DNA of 64,000 nucleotides from Serinus canaria. Lineage: Eukaryota > Chordata > Aves > Passeriformes > Fringillidae. Location: NCBI RefSeq assembly GCF_022539315.1, contig NC_066323.1, positions 7,305,219-7,369,218 on the forward strand. The letters run 5' to 3'. How positions within the stretch are numbered: the stretch's first letter is position 1; every line of letters starts with the position of its first letter. A model generated the notes under the pieces. It saw only the letters and a program-made list of their open reading frames with translations, ran no database searches and was not told the DNA's origin. The position numbers and the translations under genes were made by a program. Positions 1 through 10,545 of this stretch are shown here, one piece after another.

Positions 1-472
1 CAGCAAAGTTGTGGTTGCTGACTTGAGTGACAGGGGAGTAGAGGACTGGGATGTCTCAGCCCAAAGTCCCTTAAGCCTTGGCTTCATGGGTGAGATCTTG
101 AACACAGCCAGAGTCTATGACATTAAAGGCTTTATAAAAGCAACAGTGCCAGTTTAAAACCAACCTCCCACATTACCAGCAGCCCCAGCAGGTGTAACGT
201 GATCCAGGTAGCCCAAGCCAGTGAATAAACAAACTGCTGCTGTCTGAATGACCTGCACCAGAGAAATGCTTCTAACTGGGAATTACAGTGGCTATTTGCA
301 CTAAGTGAGCTGTGCAAATGAACAATCTCCTATGATTAATTCTGTGAAAATGAGTGGGCTCCTATGATTCTAACTCTTATTCCACACAGGTTTTTCCCTC
401 TACACCCAAAATGAAGTAGGGAAAATGTTGCAGGGAAAAATTTCCCTGAAAAGCCTGGAAAGTTTAGTGGGA

Positions 473-515
473 TTGGGCCTGATCTAGCTACTTGAACTTC
501 AGTGGGGTCTGTTGC
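473..515. repeat. Degenerate old sauropsid repeat fragment (tentative)
   Basis: The segment begins gggcctgatctagct and continues with acttcagtggggtctg. It resembles a motif I remember as common in bird and turtle DNA, of the form gggcctgatcc followed by a ttcaatggg-type core. Similar fragments recur at 16498-16535, 42612-42660, 51670-51730, 55455-55520 and 59918-59945. The match is by eye against a recalled pattern, and the fragment is too short to assign to a named family. Confidence 0.3.
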
Positions 516-906
516 TGGGTTTCCTTAAGCTAGAGAAAACAATCCTGCTGCTTCCAAACTGCCAAGTCAGTCAGAGGAATTTAATATTGTCCCTAAAGAA
601 ACTTCTTTGCTGCTCTTCTGATGGGTTCCCAGTACTATTTCCAGTAAGCACTATTAACTTAGGGGCTTTATACTTGGCTACAACGTTGCTCATTTTTTTT
701 TCCCTTCAGCTCCAGCTCTTAAACCTTCCTAGAGCCTTGCTGTGTAGACCAGCTGAACCTGAATGCACCATTTTAGATCCTCTGGGTGTTTCTGCCTGGC
801 TTCCCAACTGGAGAAGTGCATAAAAGCAAAGAAGGTGGATGGGTCCAAGTAGAGTCTGAACCCTGACAAGTCCCATGGGCTTGGCAGACTCTAAGACTCA
901 CTGTGG

Positions 907-937
907 AGTCCTTGGAATGTGCAGTCCTTGGAATGTG
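907..937. repeat. 16-bp tandem duplication carrying GGAATG
   Basis: AGTCCTTGGAATGTG occurs at 907-921 and again at 923-937, a tandem duplication of period 16. Each copy holds GGAATG, which matches the core of TEAD (M-CAT) binding sites. The duplication is directly visible; the regulatory reading is inference. Confidence 0.7.
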
Positions 938-1621
938 GTGTACTGAGGGTACTCCACACTGAGGGCCCAGCAGCCCAGCTCTGCTCCAGCATTTCTGCCT
1001 CCCAGTCTGGGTCCCATCCTGCCCCAGAGAGCCTCTCCCCCCTCCCCTGCCCACGCTCCACTTATTCATGAGTTATGATAACATATAAGCAGCTTAGAGA
1101 ATTCTTATCGGAATAAGTTGAACACAATGCAGCATTTAACTCTTAATGACAGCCACCTCTGACTGTGAGTGACATGTTATAAATTATGTTTGAACTGGAT
1201 TTTTTTTTTTTCTTCAGAGGCAGATATTCCCTCTGCCACCCAGTCAGCCCTGTAACGTTGCACTTGTGGCCTTAATCCCACTTGGATGTGTGCCCTGCTG
1301 CCTCCACTTTCCGTCACTTGGGTACTTTAGTATTCTTGAACAAGTGAACAATCTTTGTTTCTGTACCTTATTAGGCCAAAGACCATAGCAGCGAGTGATG
1401 GCATCAGCAGGCCCTGCAGGCAGGATTCTCTGCAGACACAGCCAACCTCCAACAAACCCCTTTTTATCCTCCTGTTTCTAGGAAGAATTATGATGGTGGT
1501 GCCCTGCTGTTGATCAGTCAAATCTGTGGTAGGCCTAGAGATAAGTCCTGTAAGTGTGGTGTACTGTAAAACAGCGGCTCCCATTCATTAGTAGCTTGTG
1601 TGTAATAAACCACCCAAAGGA

Positions 1622-1642
1622 GGGGGGTGGGGAGGGAGAGGG
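1622..1642 (+). other. G-quadruplex-type motif
   Basis: Four G runs (six, four, three and three Gs) are separated by loops of one, one and three bases. This fits the standard G3+N1-7 pattern for intramolecular quadruplexes on the plus strand. No gene context could be assigned. Confidence 0.6.
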
Positions 1643-3255
1643 ACGAGCAGCTGCAGTGTGCAGGAACAAACAACACAACTCATTCTTGGGAGCCAAAACT
1701 TTCTAATTTGCTGCTGGGCTGCTGGGAGCACTCAAATTCTTTCTGATAATACGCTCGTGCCCTTAGTGTCTCTCCTGGAGTTTCCCAAGTCCTGCTCTCT
1801 CCAGGTCCCTGAGTCTGGGACAGTTTCACTTTGAACCCAAAACACAGAGGGGAACTGAGTGGGAAGGAGGGGAGCACATCAGTGCCCAGTGTTTGCAGAC
1901 TCAGGCATAAGAAAGCTGTGGACTCCCAATCATTCTACTGGGAATGGCTGGTGCATGGATCTGCTTGTGCAGTGGGTAAACAAAGCATCACATGGGCTGC
2001 AGAGCAAGCAGAAGGCAGGGAGCAAACCCAGGGCTACCAGGGCATGCACGAGGACAGAGTGCCTCAGATGTGTTAGAGACTTAGAGTCCGCTGGAATATT
2101 TAGGAACCTCTATCTCCCAAAAGGTAAAAACTTCAAACAAACAAAAAATGATTAATAGCTGAAAAATTATTTGGCTTAATCTGCTCTAGTTTTTTTTACA
2201 AGTTCTGGTAAATCTTTACAGCTTGTAGGCAGGTGAATTTAAGTGGAGTCTGCTAAATATAATGTAAGATGTTGCATGTGTTGAGACATCACTAGTTCCT
2301 AATATTTGCATAGCTGTGAATACATCGGTGCTTTTGGATCTCAGCCTTGGACCTTCCAACTGCCTGTGGAACATTTCAGACCAGGATGTGAAATTATTGA
2401 CTGTTGCACAACTGCTCTCATAGACGAGGCCTTTGTGCTGATGTTTGTATTATCACAGGAAAATGAAATTATTTTCAGATAGCTGCTGCTTTGGAGGAGT
2501 GCTGTACCCTCACAGGAGAGGACAGTGACTGCTTTTTCCAGGGATGTACCAGGCTGTGATGGTGCCTGGGCTGTCTCCTAACATTTCTATAGACAAGGGC
2601 TACTTTAATGGCAAATTCAGGCTTGGGCCAAAATGCAAGCACTCTTTATGTAGACAAGGCAAAATTGCAGATTTGAGTTTTTCCACTCTCTTGGAGAAGA
2701 TCCATCTCCCTCCTCTTTGGGAGGAGCTATGCTGCGAGTTTTAAGCTCTGAAATGAGAGGGGCACAGTGATAACTAAACCTGGGCACAAAATAGGTTTTT
2801 TTTATCTTCTGAAGGCTCAGGTAGTGCAGCTTAGGTAGTTCTCATTGTGGCATTCTGGCATTTTGAACAAAGTCAAAATAACTTGGTTTTCCTTCCCCAG
2901 GCTTAGGTAGGTAGGTGAGTTTATAACCAAAATTGGCTGCTCACTGCCTATTCCCAGCAGAGACCAACTTCTCTATGCTGTTTCCAGGATTTTCAACTAG
3001 CATTGTAACAAGGGGCATTTTATGGGAATCTCTCCATGAATTTTCAAAGAAAATTGCAAAGGTAACACCTCTGGTAATTGCTGCACTGTGTAAGTAGATG
3101 AGAGAACCATCAATTGGAAAACTCCAGCACTGGTCAGACTGCCCTGCTCCCTGACAGCACACAGCAGGTACCTACCTGTGGTCCTGTTGTCAGCAGGTTT
3201 GAAGTTATAGATGAGACCAGCAAATTGAGTGAATGTTCTGGGTAGCGATGGAATC

Positions 3256-3360
3256 GGGGGGGTGGAGGGGTTTTTTTGGTGGTTTTGTTTTTTTTTTTGG
3301 GGGGGGGAGGTGGTTTGGTTGGTTTTGGGTTTTTTTTTGGTTTTTTTTTGAGGGTTTGAG
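3256..3360. repeat. C-free G/T-rich low-complexity tract
   Basis: This 105-base stretch contains no C and very few A on the plus strand. It alternates long G runs (seven Gs at 3256-3262, nine at 3299-3307) with T runs of up to about a dozen. It has strong strand asymmetry and several possible G-quadruplex arrangements. The minus-strand open frames crossing it translate to lysine, proline and asparagine-rich sequence simply because of this composition and are not genes. Confidence 0.85.
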
Positions 3361-4322
3361 CCCCATCTCCAGCACAAGCAAAGCCATGTAATCCTTTCTT
3401 TTGCAATTAGAGCTGAAAAATAGCCCCGAGCCAGAGCACTTGCACAAGGAGCAATTAGACAAGCTAGACACTGGGAAAAGCTAAAAATAGTAAATAATCT
3501 GCCTCCACAAAAATACCTTGAACCATTAGAAAAGGACATTTTATGAATTTCCTGGGAATCATTTAGTACTTTAATACGCTCACAGTGTTCTGCCTGGAGG
3601 GACTATATTCTAGCTGCTGTTTGGCAGAGGTAAACATGAGTAACATGACTCTCTTCTTACACTTGAGACACTGAATAAACCTGAGCAAGTCCTGAGATTT
3701 TCATACCTAGCCAATTGAAATTGGGGTAATGAGTGGATTCATATTGAACTGAGAAAAAATATGCCCTACTGCTCTTTGAAGAGAAAATGTCAAAGAGTTT
3801 GGGGGTAAAAATGACTTATTTTTGGTTATTTAGTGTCTCAGCCTAGTCACCTTTGAAAAATAATGTAATGAATCTATGATATTCATCCATTAGCTGAATC
3901 CAAGCTATTCTAAAAACTCTCCCTTTAGAAAGTATATTATTTGAAAAAAAGGATAACAACTGCTGACTTTTTTTTGCAGCACTCCTGAGCTGGATGAAAT
4001 GTATAAACAAAAAAACCCTAACCACAGCTAAATAATTTTAGTCCTTTTCAGGGACTACATATGATGCTATTTAACTAAGAATGTCTTGAAAAGGATGATT
4101 TGACTGTTTCTGGTTAAGCTTCTGATGCAGGCTTTAAAAATGCAACAAAATTCAGACCTGAGGTTTGCGGGCAACAAACCAGAATTAGCTATTTGCTAAT
4201 ACGTGTGAGAAAGAGGTTGCAGGTTGCTACAACATTCTGGGGGTTTTTTGCTTGTAACTTGTGAAATACTGTTTGAAAAACGTTGTGAACATGAAATCAC
4301 ATTCTGTTTTCTTTATTTACAG
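3361..4322. other. Non-coding stretch, nothing specific seen
   Basis: Ordinary AT-leaning sequence with short chance frames. The last bases (about 4300-4322) form a good pyrimidine tract and AG that could serve as the acceptor for the candidate microexon that follows. Confidence 0.6.
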
Positions 4323-4367
4323 GAGATAATTCAAGAGGAAAAAAGCTATAAAAGGAAACAACAAATT
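4323..4367 (+). CDS. Candidate 45-nt microexon, unidentified gene
   Basis: A strong acceptor (tctgttttctttatttacag) is followed by 45 bases and then GTGAGC, an acceptable donor apart from a T at the last exon base. Forty-five is a multiple of three and only one of three frames is open, reading EIIQEEKSYKRKQQI, a hydrophilic charged peptide. I do not recognise it. The segment also contains CTATAAAAG, so it could instead be a TATA box for a start site near 4375, just upstream of the CpG-rich block at 4535-4865. Splice-like pairs of this quality also arise by chance in 64 kb. Confidence 0.17.
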
Positions 4368-4534
4368 GTGAGCATCTGTGCGCACACCCCTGTGTGTCCT
4401 GTTACCACTGCTGGCACACTGGCTCTCAGGAGGAGTTTCAGTGATGGGTGACAACTTTCAGTTCCTGTCCCTCTGTTTCAGTGTGGGGGCTGATGTTTAT
4501 TCCCAGAGCTGCTGGTCCCCATCCCAGCACAAGG

Positions 4535-4865
4535 CGCTGCCCGCGCCCCAGCAGGCTCATGGCAGGGATGTGACGCTGGAATGGCAGGAGCTCTTTCCCC
4601 ACTGCTGACTTGGAGCAGCGATTTTGGCGGCGAAGGGGCTGCGTGGGGGCGGCCGGGGTGCCGGGACGGGAGCACCGCTGGTCCTGGAGCTCTGCGGGAG
4701 CTGGGCACCCCGAGGGGCTCTGCAGGGTTAACCCTTTCCGTGCTGCGCATCCACACGGGGCGCGTTTGCTCACCCAGCTCTGCCAGGAGGTGGTGCGGCT
4801 GGGGAGGGCAGCTCCGGAGGTTGGAATTGCCGAGATCCAGCCCATCCCCCGGGCCGTGTGAAACT
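4535..4865. promoter_or_regulatory. CpG-rich island (possible promoter)
   Basis: By hand count this block has on the order of two dozen CpG dinucleotides in about 330 bases, against near absence in the flanks. It is G+C rich with Sp1-like GGGGCGG-type boxes around 4640-4660. Both strands carry overlapping open frames, which is expected from stop-codon depletion at high G+C and is not evidence for a protein. A TATA-like CTATAAAAG lies about 190 bases upstream. A promoter or 5-prime exon is the usual explanation for such an island, but no gene is identified. Confidence 0.45.
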
Positions 4866-4867
4866 GC

Positions 4868-7289
4868 ACAAAGCCTCTCCTAAACGTGAATTTAAAACGC
4901 TTTCAAATTGACAACCTCCTTTTAAATAAAAACATTTATGTTAAGCGAAAAGCATGTTTGCCTCTACAAATAAATGGAATTATGGTTCTAAGACCTGACT
5001 TAATCCTGAAGTTCTTAGACTGCACAGTAAGAAGAAAAGAAAGAGGATTGTTTGGAGGAGCAGGGGTTAGCAGGATCAGGCTCCATCTTACTTTTTCCTG
5101 CTCATTTTCCTTCTGGCATTCAATATACCTTTCTCAGAACTATCACTGTTTATAACAACGCCAAAGTAACTTCATGTCTATTACCTAATTGAAAATAATG
5201 AGGGACGGTACACAGTGGAATTTTTCCTGCTGGAAAAATTTGAGGATTGCTAAACAAACAAAAGATGCTCTTCCTCCTAGTGTATTTTTATGCTAAAGTT
5301 ATGTCCTTTTGAAATTAATTTCAGGACTTCTCTCAAATGTGTTGTTATTCTTTGTTCTTTTTCTGCACTGTTTTCTTTGTGAAAATGTATTTAAAAATCT
5401 CCATGGAGGTTTCAAAGGATCTGAGAGAAGATGCTTACAGAGAAGTATTGCTATTTGTATTTGTTACTTTTCTGAAAATGGAATTTCTAATCAGACAATA
5501 TAAAAATTCCGTTGTATTATTTTTTGTGTGGTTTTATGATATTTGCATGTTTACCCATGTAGCCGGGCTAATTAGGAAAGCAGGATCATAAGTTTTTTTG
5601 TTACTCCATCCAAGTCAGTCTGTTCTATAATCCCACCTCTGTTCTCGGTACTGTATGAATTCAGTGATTTGGTTTGGTTTGTTTTTTCTTTTCTGTGGAA
5701 GCCCTGAAGTACCTGAATTCCAAGTTGGGAGATTTCATATTCAGTTAAAGCTGAAAGAAGCCTGGGCAAGAGGACAGATTTGTTTAGTAGATGCATTCAA
5801 ATGAGTTTCTGCCAAAGACTAAAATGAAGAATGAATGAAATTTATTGTGGCAAACTTTCCTGTGTGGACTGCAGAAAAACATCTACACAGAACTGGACCT
5901 GCAACTGTCTGTCCCCTCGTCCCTCCCAGCACCTTCCTATGGTTCCCTCTGTCCCAAAGAACAAGGAATGGCTTTCTGCCAGCTCAGCAGGGACCTGGCT
6001 GGGGCTGCCACCTGCTGCAGGCCCATGGAGACCCCAGGACACCTCCAGGGCTGCTGGGGCTGACCCAGCTGGTGAGACCCCTCATTGCCATGGAGATTGG
6101 GTGGGCAGTGCTGCTCTGCAGCAGCCCACATCCTGCCTGATCCTTCCTGCCCACCTGCCTAGGGTGGGCTTGGGTACACATCACTTGTTTGAAACAAATT
6201 TATTGGCTGTGGTGCCTGGTTTTTTGTGCACAAGGACAAATTGAGCCAGAAATCCAGGGGATTTCCAAGCTGAAACTCCACCCTGTTGCAGGGTCTGCCT
6301 CTTGCTGTAACTCTGAAGTGAAAGAAACTGTTGTCATAAAATAAAGCAGTGTTTTAATGTTTTGCCACTGAAAATTTTCAAAAGCAACGTTTGGATTAAA
6401 AAAAAAAAGTGGCTTTTTTTTTTTCCTCATGAACATGCAGCATGAAACATTTTAGCCAGTTCCAGGTTGAACCCAACTCACTTTATCTTTTTAGATTCAA
6501 ATTTAAACTAGTTTCTATTCAAAGTTTTTAAAGGGACACACACAACGTCATTCTTCAGCATGACATTGGAGTCTCACCCCCTGCTAGGAGGGATACCTTA
6601 ACCTCCCTGTTACTGAAAAGACCAGAGACAGAAAAATAGCTTGGTTTTTTTTGTACATCCCTTCACATGGCCACTTGCTACTACTTGGAGTAAAGTGAGT
6701 TCATTGTAACTCCTCTCTTTTGTGTTTCACCTTCAGTTTGTATGGGACTTTCTGTAGCTGTACAGACATAGACACAGGAAAAATGAAAAAGCAATTTCTG
6801 TCTGCCCTCAAGATAATCACTACGTGGATTATGAGGGGCAGCATGGACTAGACCAAGGGAGACTAAGTGAAAAAAAAAAAAAATTAAGGTGATTTTGGGA
6901 CCATCAGTTTATTGATGTCTCCCCAAATAGAAATACTAAAAAGTCAGGTTAAACCATCCCTATGTGTCAGTGAATCTGTACTACAGACTGTTTTTGCAGA
7001 AAATGCTCCAAACATAACTCTGAAATTGATGTGGATAAATCTGAAAATATTTTTCACATAAGTTTCTGAAAGCAGAAATCAAGGAAGGGTTTTTATTTGT
7101 TTGTTTGTTTTGTGACAGGGAAACAGACCGCAGGTATGCAAAACAAATATATTATTAAAGTGCTTCCTACATATCTCCCTATCTTTCTCAAGCCATTCCA
7201 ACCAAAAGCTTTTGTAAGCGTGTGGGGGCAGCACTGACCTTTTAATTCTGTTTACATGATGGCTAGAAAAAAGAAATCCCTGGTCGAGG
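4868..7289. other. Non-coding stretch with one GC-richer patch
   Basis: AT-rich sequence except for about 5880-6180, which is GC-rich, open in several overlapping frames and not recognisable as protein. A plus-strand frame at 5309-5503 begins with a hydrophobic run that would look like a signal peptide, but it has no proper ATG and lies in T-rich sequence. A (TTTG)n run sits at about 7095-7110. Nothing else stands out. Confidence 0.55.
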
Positions 7290-8060
7290 AGGGCCTGAAC
7301 TGGTGGGAGCTGCCTCAAGAGGTTTTAAGCAGCTCTACCTGGAGGTGTTTCTGCAGGCAGCAGCGCTGGCACAGCACCTGCGGGGCTGTCCCTGGGCCAG
7401 GGCAGACACAGCAACACTGACACTTGTCCCAGGAGTCTGGGGAGAGGGACAGTGCTCTGTCCTGAGCCTGTGTAGGACCTCAGGGCTTAAAGCTGCCTCA
7501 AAAGCTTCTCAGACAGTTCGGTTTGTGGCAGCTGGAGCACAGCACCGGGCTGTGGTTGGGCTGCGGTTCCTGGGGTGCTGAGGAGTTTGGGGGGTTCTCA
7601 CTGCATCCAGAGGGACCTGTGGGGCTGCCCCAGGCTCAGGGCAGTGGCTCTAGGGTGGAAGCACCAAGGTTTGCAGGACGGATGTTTCACAAGCACCCTG
7701 TGCTGCACCAGGCACCTTCCCTCCACCAGCCATCCCCTGCTGTGCCATGCCCGGCGCCCGGAGGAGAATCCCCGTACCCCCTGGCAGGGACACGCCCGGT
7801 GGCCCCGGAGGAGAATCCCCGTACCCCCTGGCAGGGACACGCCCGGTGGCCCCGGGCCCAGCGTGGGGGTGCTCTGTGGCCTGGCTGGTCTGCAGCTCCC
7901 CTCACGCTGGGGCAGCCCCACAGCCCCCCCTGGAGTTGGAGCTCACTTCTGATGGTTTTGCTCCCCAAAGCAGATTGTGTGGGAGCCTCTCTCCCAAGAG
8001 ACATTTGGGTGTGTGCTGCAAACCCAGGTCCAGGGATGGTGAAGCACAGGTAATATCCAG
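7290..8060. other. GC-rich block, multiple shadow frames
   Basis: The block is G+C rich and open in up to three plus and three minus frames at once, the pattern of compositional stop depletion rather than coding. The 47-bp duplication inside it is not a multiple of three, so each copy is read in a different frame. I recognise no domain in any frame. It could be an untranslated exon or a GC-rich minisatellite-like patch. Confidence 0.45.
7758..7851. repeat. Exact 47-bp tandem duplication
   Basis: Two adjacent 47-base units (7758-7804 and 7805-7851) are identical base for base, and the first four bases of a third unit (CCGG) follow. Each unit starts CCGGAGGAGAATCCCC and ends CACGCCCGGTGGCC. 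Exact identity implies a recent duplication, a homogenised minisatellite that may vary in copy number, or an assembly effect. Confidence 0.95.
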
Positions 8061-8205
8061 CAGCAAAGGAAAAAGAGAGAAAGACAACATTGCACTTGTA
8101 AGGTGAGTGATTGCAAGGCAGTCGTCGGCAGGCAGGAGTGGGGCCATGTTGATCTCTGTCCTGTGGGTCTAACAGCAGCTTTCAACACATACATGGTTTC
8201 TCGTC

Positions 8206-8222
8206 TTTTTTTTTTTTTTTTT
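8206..8222. repeat. Poly(T) tract, 17 T
   Basis: An uninterrupted run of 17 T followed by AT-rich sequence. I see no retrocopy or target-site duplication beside it. Confidence 0.9.
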
Positions 8223-8518
8223 AATTTTATTTTTAATCTTGTACATTGGATTTTCTTGTTTTGCTGAGGCGCTTGCGCCTACATAGTAGACAAAGATAGG
8301 GAGACACAACCCCTCCCCAGAGATGCGATCCTGTGTGGTGCTGAGCCACTGGACAGAGCCAGCCAGTGCCCACTGTTGCCATCGCTGCCGGGGGAATTAA
8401 GGGCATTTCACAGCTTTCAGGCACAGAAACAAATTGTAAACTGCAATGTTGCATCCATGTGTGAACACACACAGACACACAAAATGCCGCCAGCAGCTGA
8501 TGCTTCACACTAATCACT

Positions 8519-8557
8519 CTTATAAATGCCTCTAATTAGACTTATAAATACTTCTAA
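8519..8557 (+). promoter_or_regulatory. Imperfect 22-bp duplication with two TATAAAT boxes
   Basis: CTTATAAATGCCTCTAA (8519; the leading CT is the end of CTCT) and CTTATAAATACTTCTAA (8541) are imperfect copies offset by 22 bases, each with TATAAAT. They lie about 150 bases upstream of the CpG island that starts near 8690. They could be core promoter elements or simply an AT-rich duplication. Confidence 0.35.
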
Positions 8558-8608
8558 CTTTCCAACAGGGAACAAAATGCCCAACGGGCTTCATGTAAAC
8601 TGGAGAGG

Positions 8609-8625
8609 AAAAAAAAAAAAAAAAA
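8609..8625. repeat. Poly(A) tract, 17 A
   Basis: Seventeen A in a row between the TATA-like duplication and the CpG island. No polyadenylation signal or retrocopy body is evident upstream. Confidence 0.9.
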
Positions 8626-8689
8626 GAGGCAAAAAGATGAGTAAAAGCTGTTTTAAAAGGTGGCAAATCCTCCACCAGCACTTCAGGCC

Positions 8690-9090
8690 CCGAAATCGCA
8701 GAGCCCCAGGCCCCGGAGCCCCCCAGGCTGCGGGAGGAGGGGGAGTGCAGCCGGGCAGAGCGGGGGCAGCGCCGGGGAGGGGCCGCAGCCCCCGGCCTTT
8801 GTAGCCGGAGGGGGAACATCGGGACCCTGCCGAGAGGGAACACAGAAACCCTCCCGGTGGCGAGAAATGGACCCGGACAAAAGCCGGTTACATGGCTGCA
8901 AATCACCCCGCTGCTGTTATTTTATTTACCGCTGCCCGCGGGAGGATTGTTTGCTCCTGCAAAATTTTAAACTTCCCCACCCGCCTCCCCCTTTTCCTTC
9001 CTTTGCCCCTCGCTGCTGCCAGCAGCGGTCCCTGGTCCCACAGTGCCGCGTACAGACCGAACCCACCTGCGCTCCCGGCCGGGGGGCTGT
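8690..9090. promoter_or_regulatory. CpG island, likely promoter or 5-prime exon of an unidentified gene
   Basis: I count about 20 CpG dinucleotides between 8690 and 8942 and a second cluster at about 9010-9090, in a G+C-rich block with GGGGCAG and GGGAGGGG-type Sp1-like boxes. The transition to AT-rich flanks is sharp. An AT-rich insert with a TTTATTTACC-type segment separates the two clusters. A GGG/GTGAGG sequence at 9178/9179 could be a plus-strand donor for a first exon starting in the island. Open frames on both strands here are explained by composition, and I recognise no protein. Confidence 0.55.
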
Positions 9091-9637
9091 GCCTGAGCCT
9101 CCCACCATTCCCGTTTGGATGGAAAAATAAACCCTTTCCCCAGGAAACAGCCCATGAAAGGCTTATTTTGATGTCGGGGTGAGGAGCGCAGCCCAGCCAA
9201 GCCACCCTGTGCGTTTGTTGCTGACGGGCAGAGGCTCTCGCTCCCCCACAGCGTTCCCTGCTGTGACAGGAAAAACTTCCAGTGGTTATCAGAAAACTTT
9301 TTCATTTATCTTTTCTTCAAAGGATCTCTGTATTATTTTTTTGAGGATGCAAGACAGAAGAATAAAGGCCTCTGGAGCACCACATTTATTTCTAGGATAT
9401 TTATTTGGAAGATAAAGTTCCCTTTCAGTGACTGCAGGCCCAAGGAGCCCCAGTCACCTTCCCCATCCTATTCAGGCTTAGGACTTCGGGATTTTAACAA
9501 CCACGGTGAATGCCAGTCCTCGGTAAAAGACAACTTGAAGACTTTTATGCTTTGCAAAGGTACTAATATAGACAGGGATTTGCTGGTGGTCCCCCCCTGC
9601 AGCTTTAGGGTCGGTAAAATACATCTTTGCAAGTTAG

Positions 9638-9661
9638 GGGAAGGAAGAAGGAAGGAAGGAG
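9638..9661. repeat. GGAA-rich microsatellite-like run
   Basis: Repeated GGAA/GGAAG units. GGAA repeats can bind ETS factors, but no function can be inferred from this short run alone. Confidence 0.7.
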
Positions 9662-9809
9662 CTGTAGATGTTATTTGTGGTGATGTCTTTGCCATGGGTG
9701 GGGGGGCACAGGGGGAGCCCCAGCGAGGTCCTGCTGCCCCAGTCCCCTCTCAGCCGGGAGCTGAGCTCTTCCTCCTCTGACAGGTATTTACAAGGGGGTT
9801 GAACAGGTA

Positions 9810-9950
9810 ATTAGCACCCAATCCTGGCTGCGGGAAACCCTCCTGGTCATCCCGCCCAGCACGGGCAGTGACGGGAGCGCTGATTTTCGACGGCTGATTG
9901 AGCCTGAACAAAGGCCCCAAACAGCACCGAGTGCCCAACTCGGGGATGGT
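9810..9950. promoter_or_regulatory. Small CpG cluster
   Basis: About ten CpGs in about 140 bases. It is smaller than the islands at 4.6 and 8.9 kb and may be an outlying part of the same regulatory neighbourhood. Confidence 0.3.
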
Positions 9951-10525
9951 AACTTTAGAGCCAATGGGCTCCTTTCCCATCAGTTTAAAGCAGTGTTATT
10001 TTTTTCCAAGCTGATAACATTTTAAACATATTGCAAGACGGAATTTTCCTGGGAAGCAGGGACACCCTTGAATTTGCTATAAACTAAACTCCTGTGAATA
10101 AGGAAACCCATTCTGTGAATTCACCTGTTGCCAGCCAAGGAGAAATGTTTGGTGTTTTATTTCAATCAAGAATTTGCTGTGTATCTGGTGCTTTATCTAA
10201 CCTCACTCTCTGAAAGATTTGATGTTATGCTTGGCAGACCTCTCAGACTCAAGCTGCTTTATTATGCTGTGCTCTACAAGTTCTAACATTTTAGACTCAT
10301 GGTAGTGAGGAAATAAAAATATAGCCTGAAATCCTCACAGAATGGGTAAGGTGCATTTCATGTGGCCCAAACAGGTCTTGAATTTTTTAATCAGGTGTTT
10401 ATACAAGCACACGATGCCATTGAAAAAAATAAACCCCACCACTTCTCATCTATAAGCAAAGTCTTAGAAGTGAGCACACCTGTGGCTATCAGAAGATCAT
10501 TTCTGGCCATGACCAGCAACTACAT

Positions 10526-10545
10526 CACCTGCATGTCTGCAGGTG
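10526..10545. promoter_or_regulatory. Inverted pair of CAGGTG-type E-boxes
   Basis: CACCTGCA and its reverse complement TGCAGGTG are separated by four bases, making an 8-bp-arm palindrome with two Snail/ZEB-type E-boxes. A match this short can occur by chance. Confidence 0.35.

Larger units (their letters stand above)
1..3255. other. Non-coding stretch, no gene seen
   Basis: Mixed-composition vertebrate non-coding DNA. The open frames here are short, lack convincing splice sites and resemble no protein I know. Listed separately are a 16-bp tandem duplication (907-937), a G-quadruplex-type run (1622-1642) and a short old-repeat-like segment (473-515). A T-rich run at about 1200-1211 ends in tcttcag and could look like a splice acceptor, but the frames after it are unremarkable. 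Confidence 0.6.

Noticed and set aside
2997..3539. 180-codon minus-strand open frame and exon-like pieces around 3170-3240 (acceptor in C-rich complement, donor CCACAG/GTAGGT)
   Set aside because: The frame runs through the C-free G/T tract, where composition removes stops. The exon-like piece is 62 nt, open in two frames at once and not phase-symmetric. It is a reminder that exon-like combinations arise by chance here.
5309..5503. Plus-strand frame with signal-peptide-like hydrophobic start
   Set aside because: It has no genuine ATG at the start (a TTG is used) and sits in T-rich DNA, which produces hydrophobic residues by composition.
7523..8106. Several overlapping 100-176-codon frames on both strands
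   Set aside because: Simultaneous openness in many frames reflects high G+C, and the 47-bp duplication shifts frame between copies.
8532..9305. Overlapping frames of 96-156 codons on both strands
   Set aside because: They lie in a CpG island, use proline/arginine/glycine-rich composition and lack any recognised domain.
9766..9790. Pyrimidine tract plus CAG abutting GTATTT, and similar at 39478/39479 (TAG/GTATAA)
   Set aside because: The donor halves are weak, so these are poorer recursive-splice candidates than 27983 and are not reported as findings.
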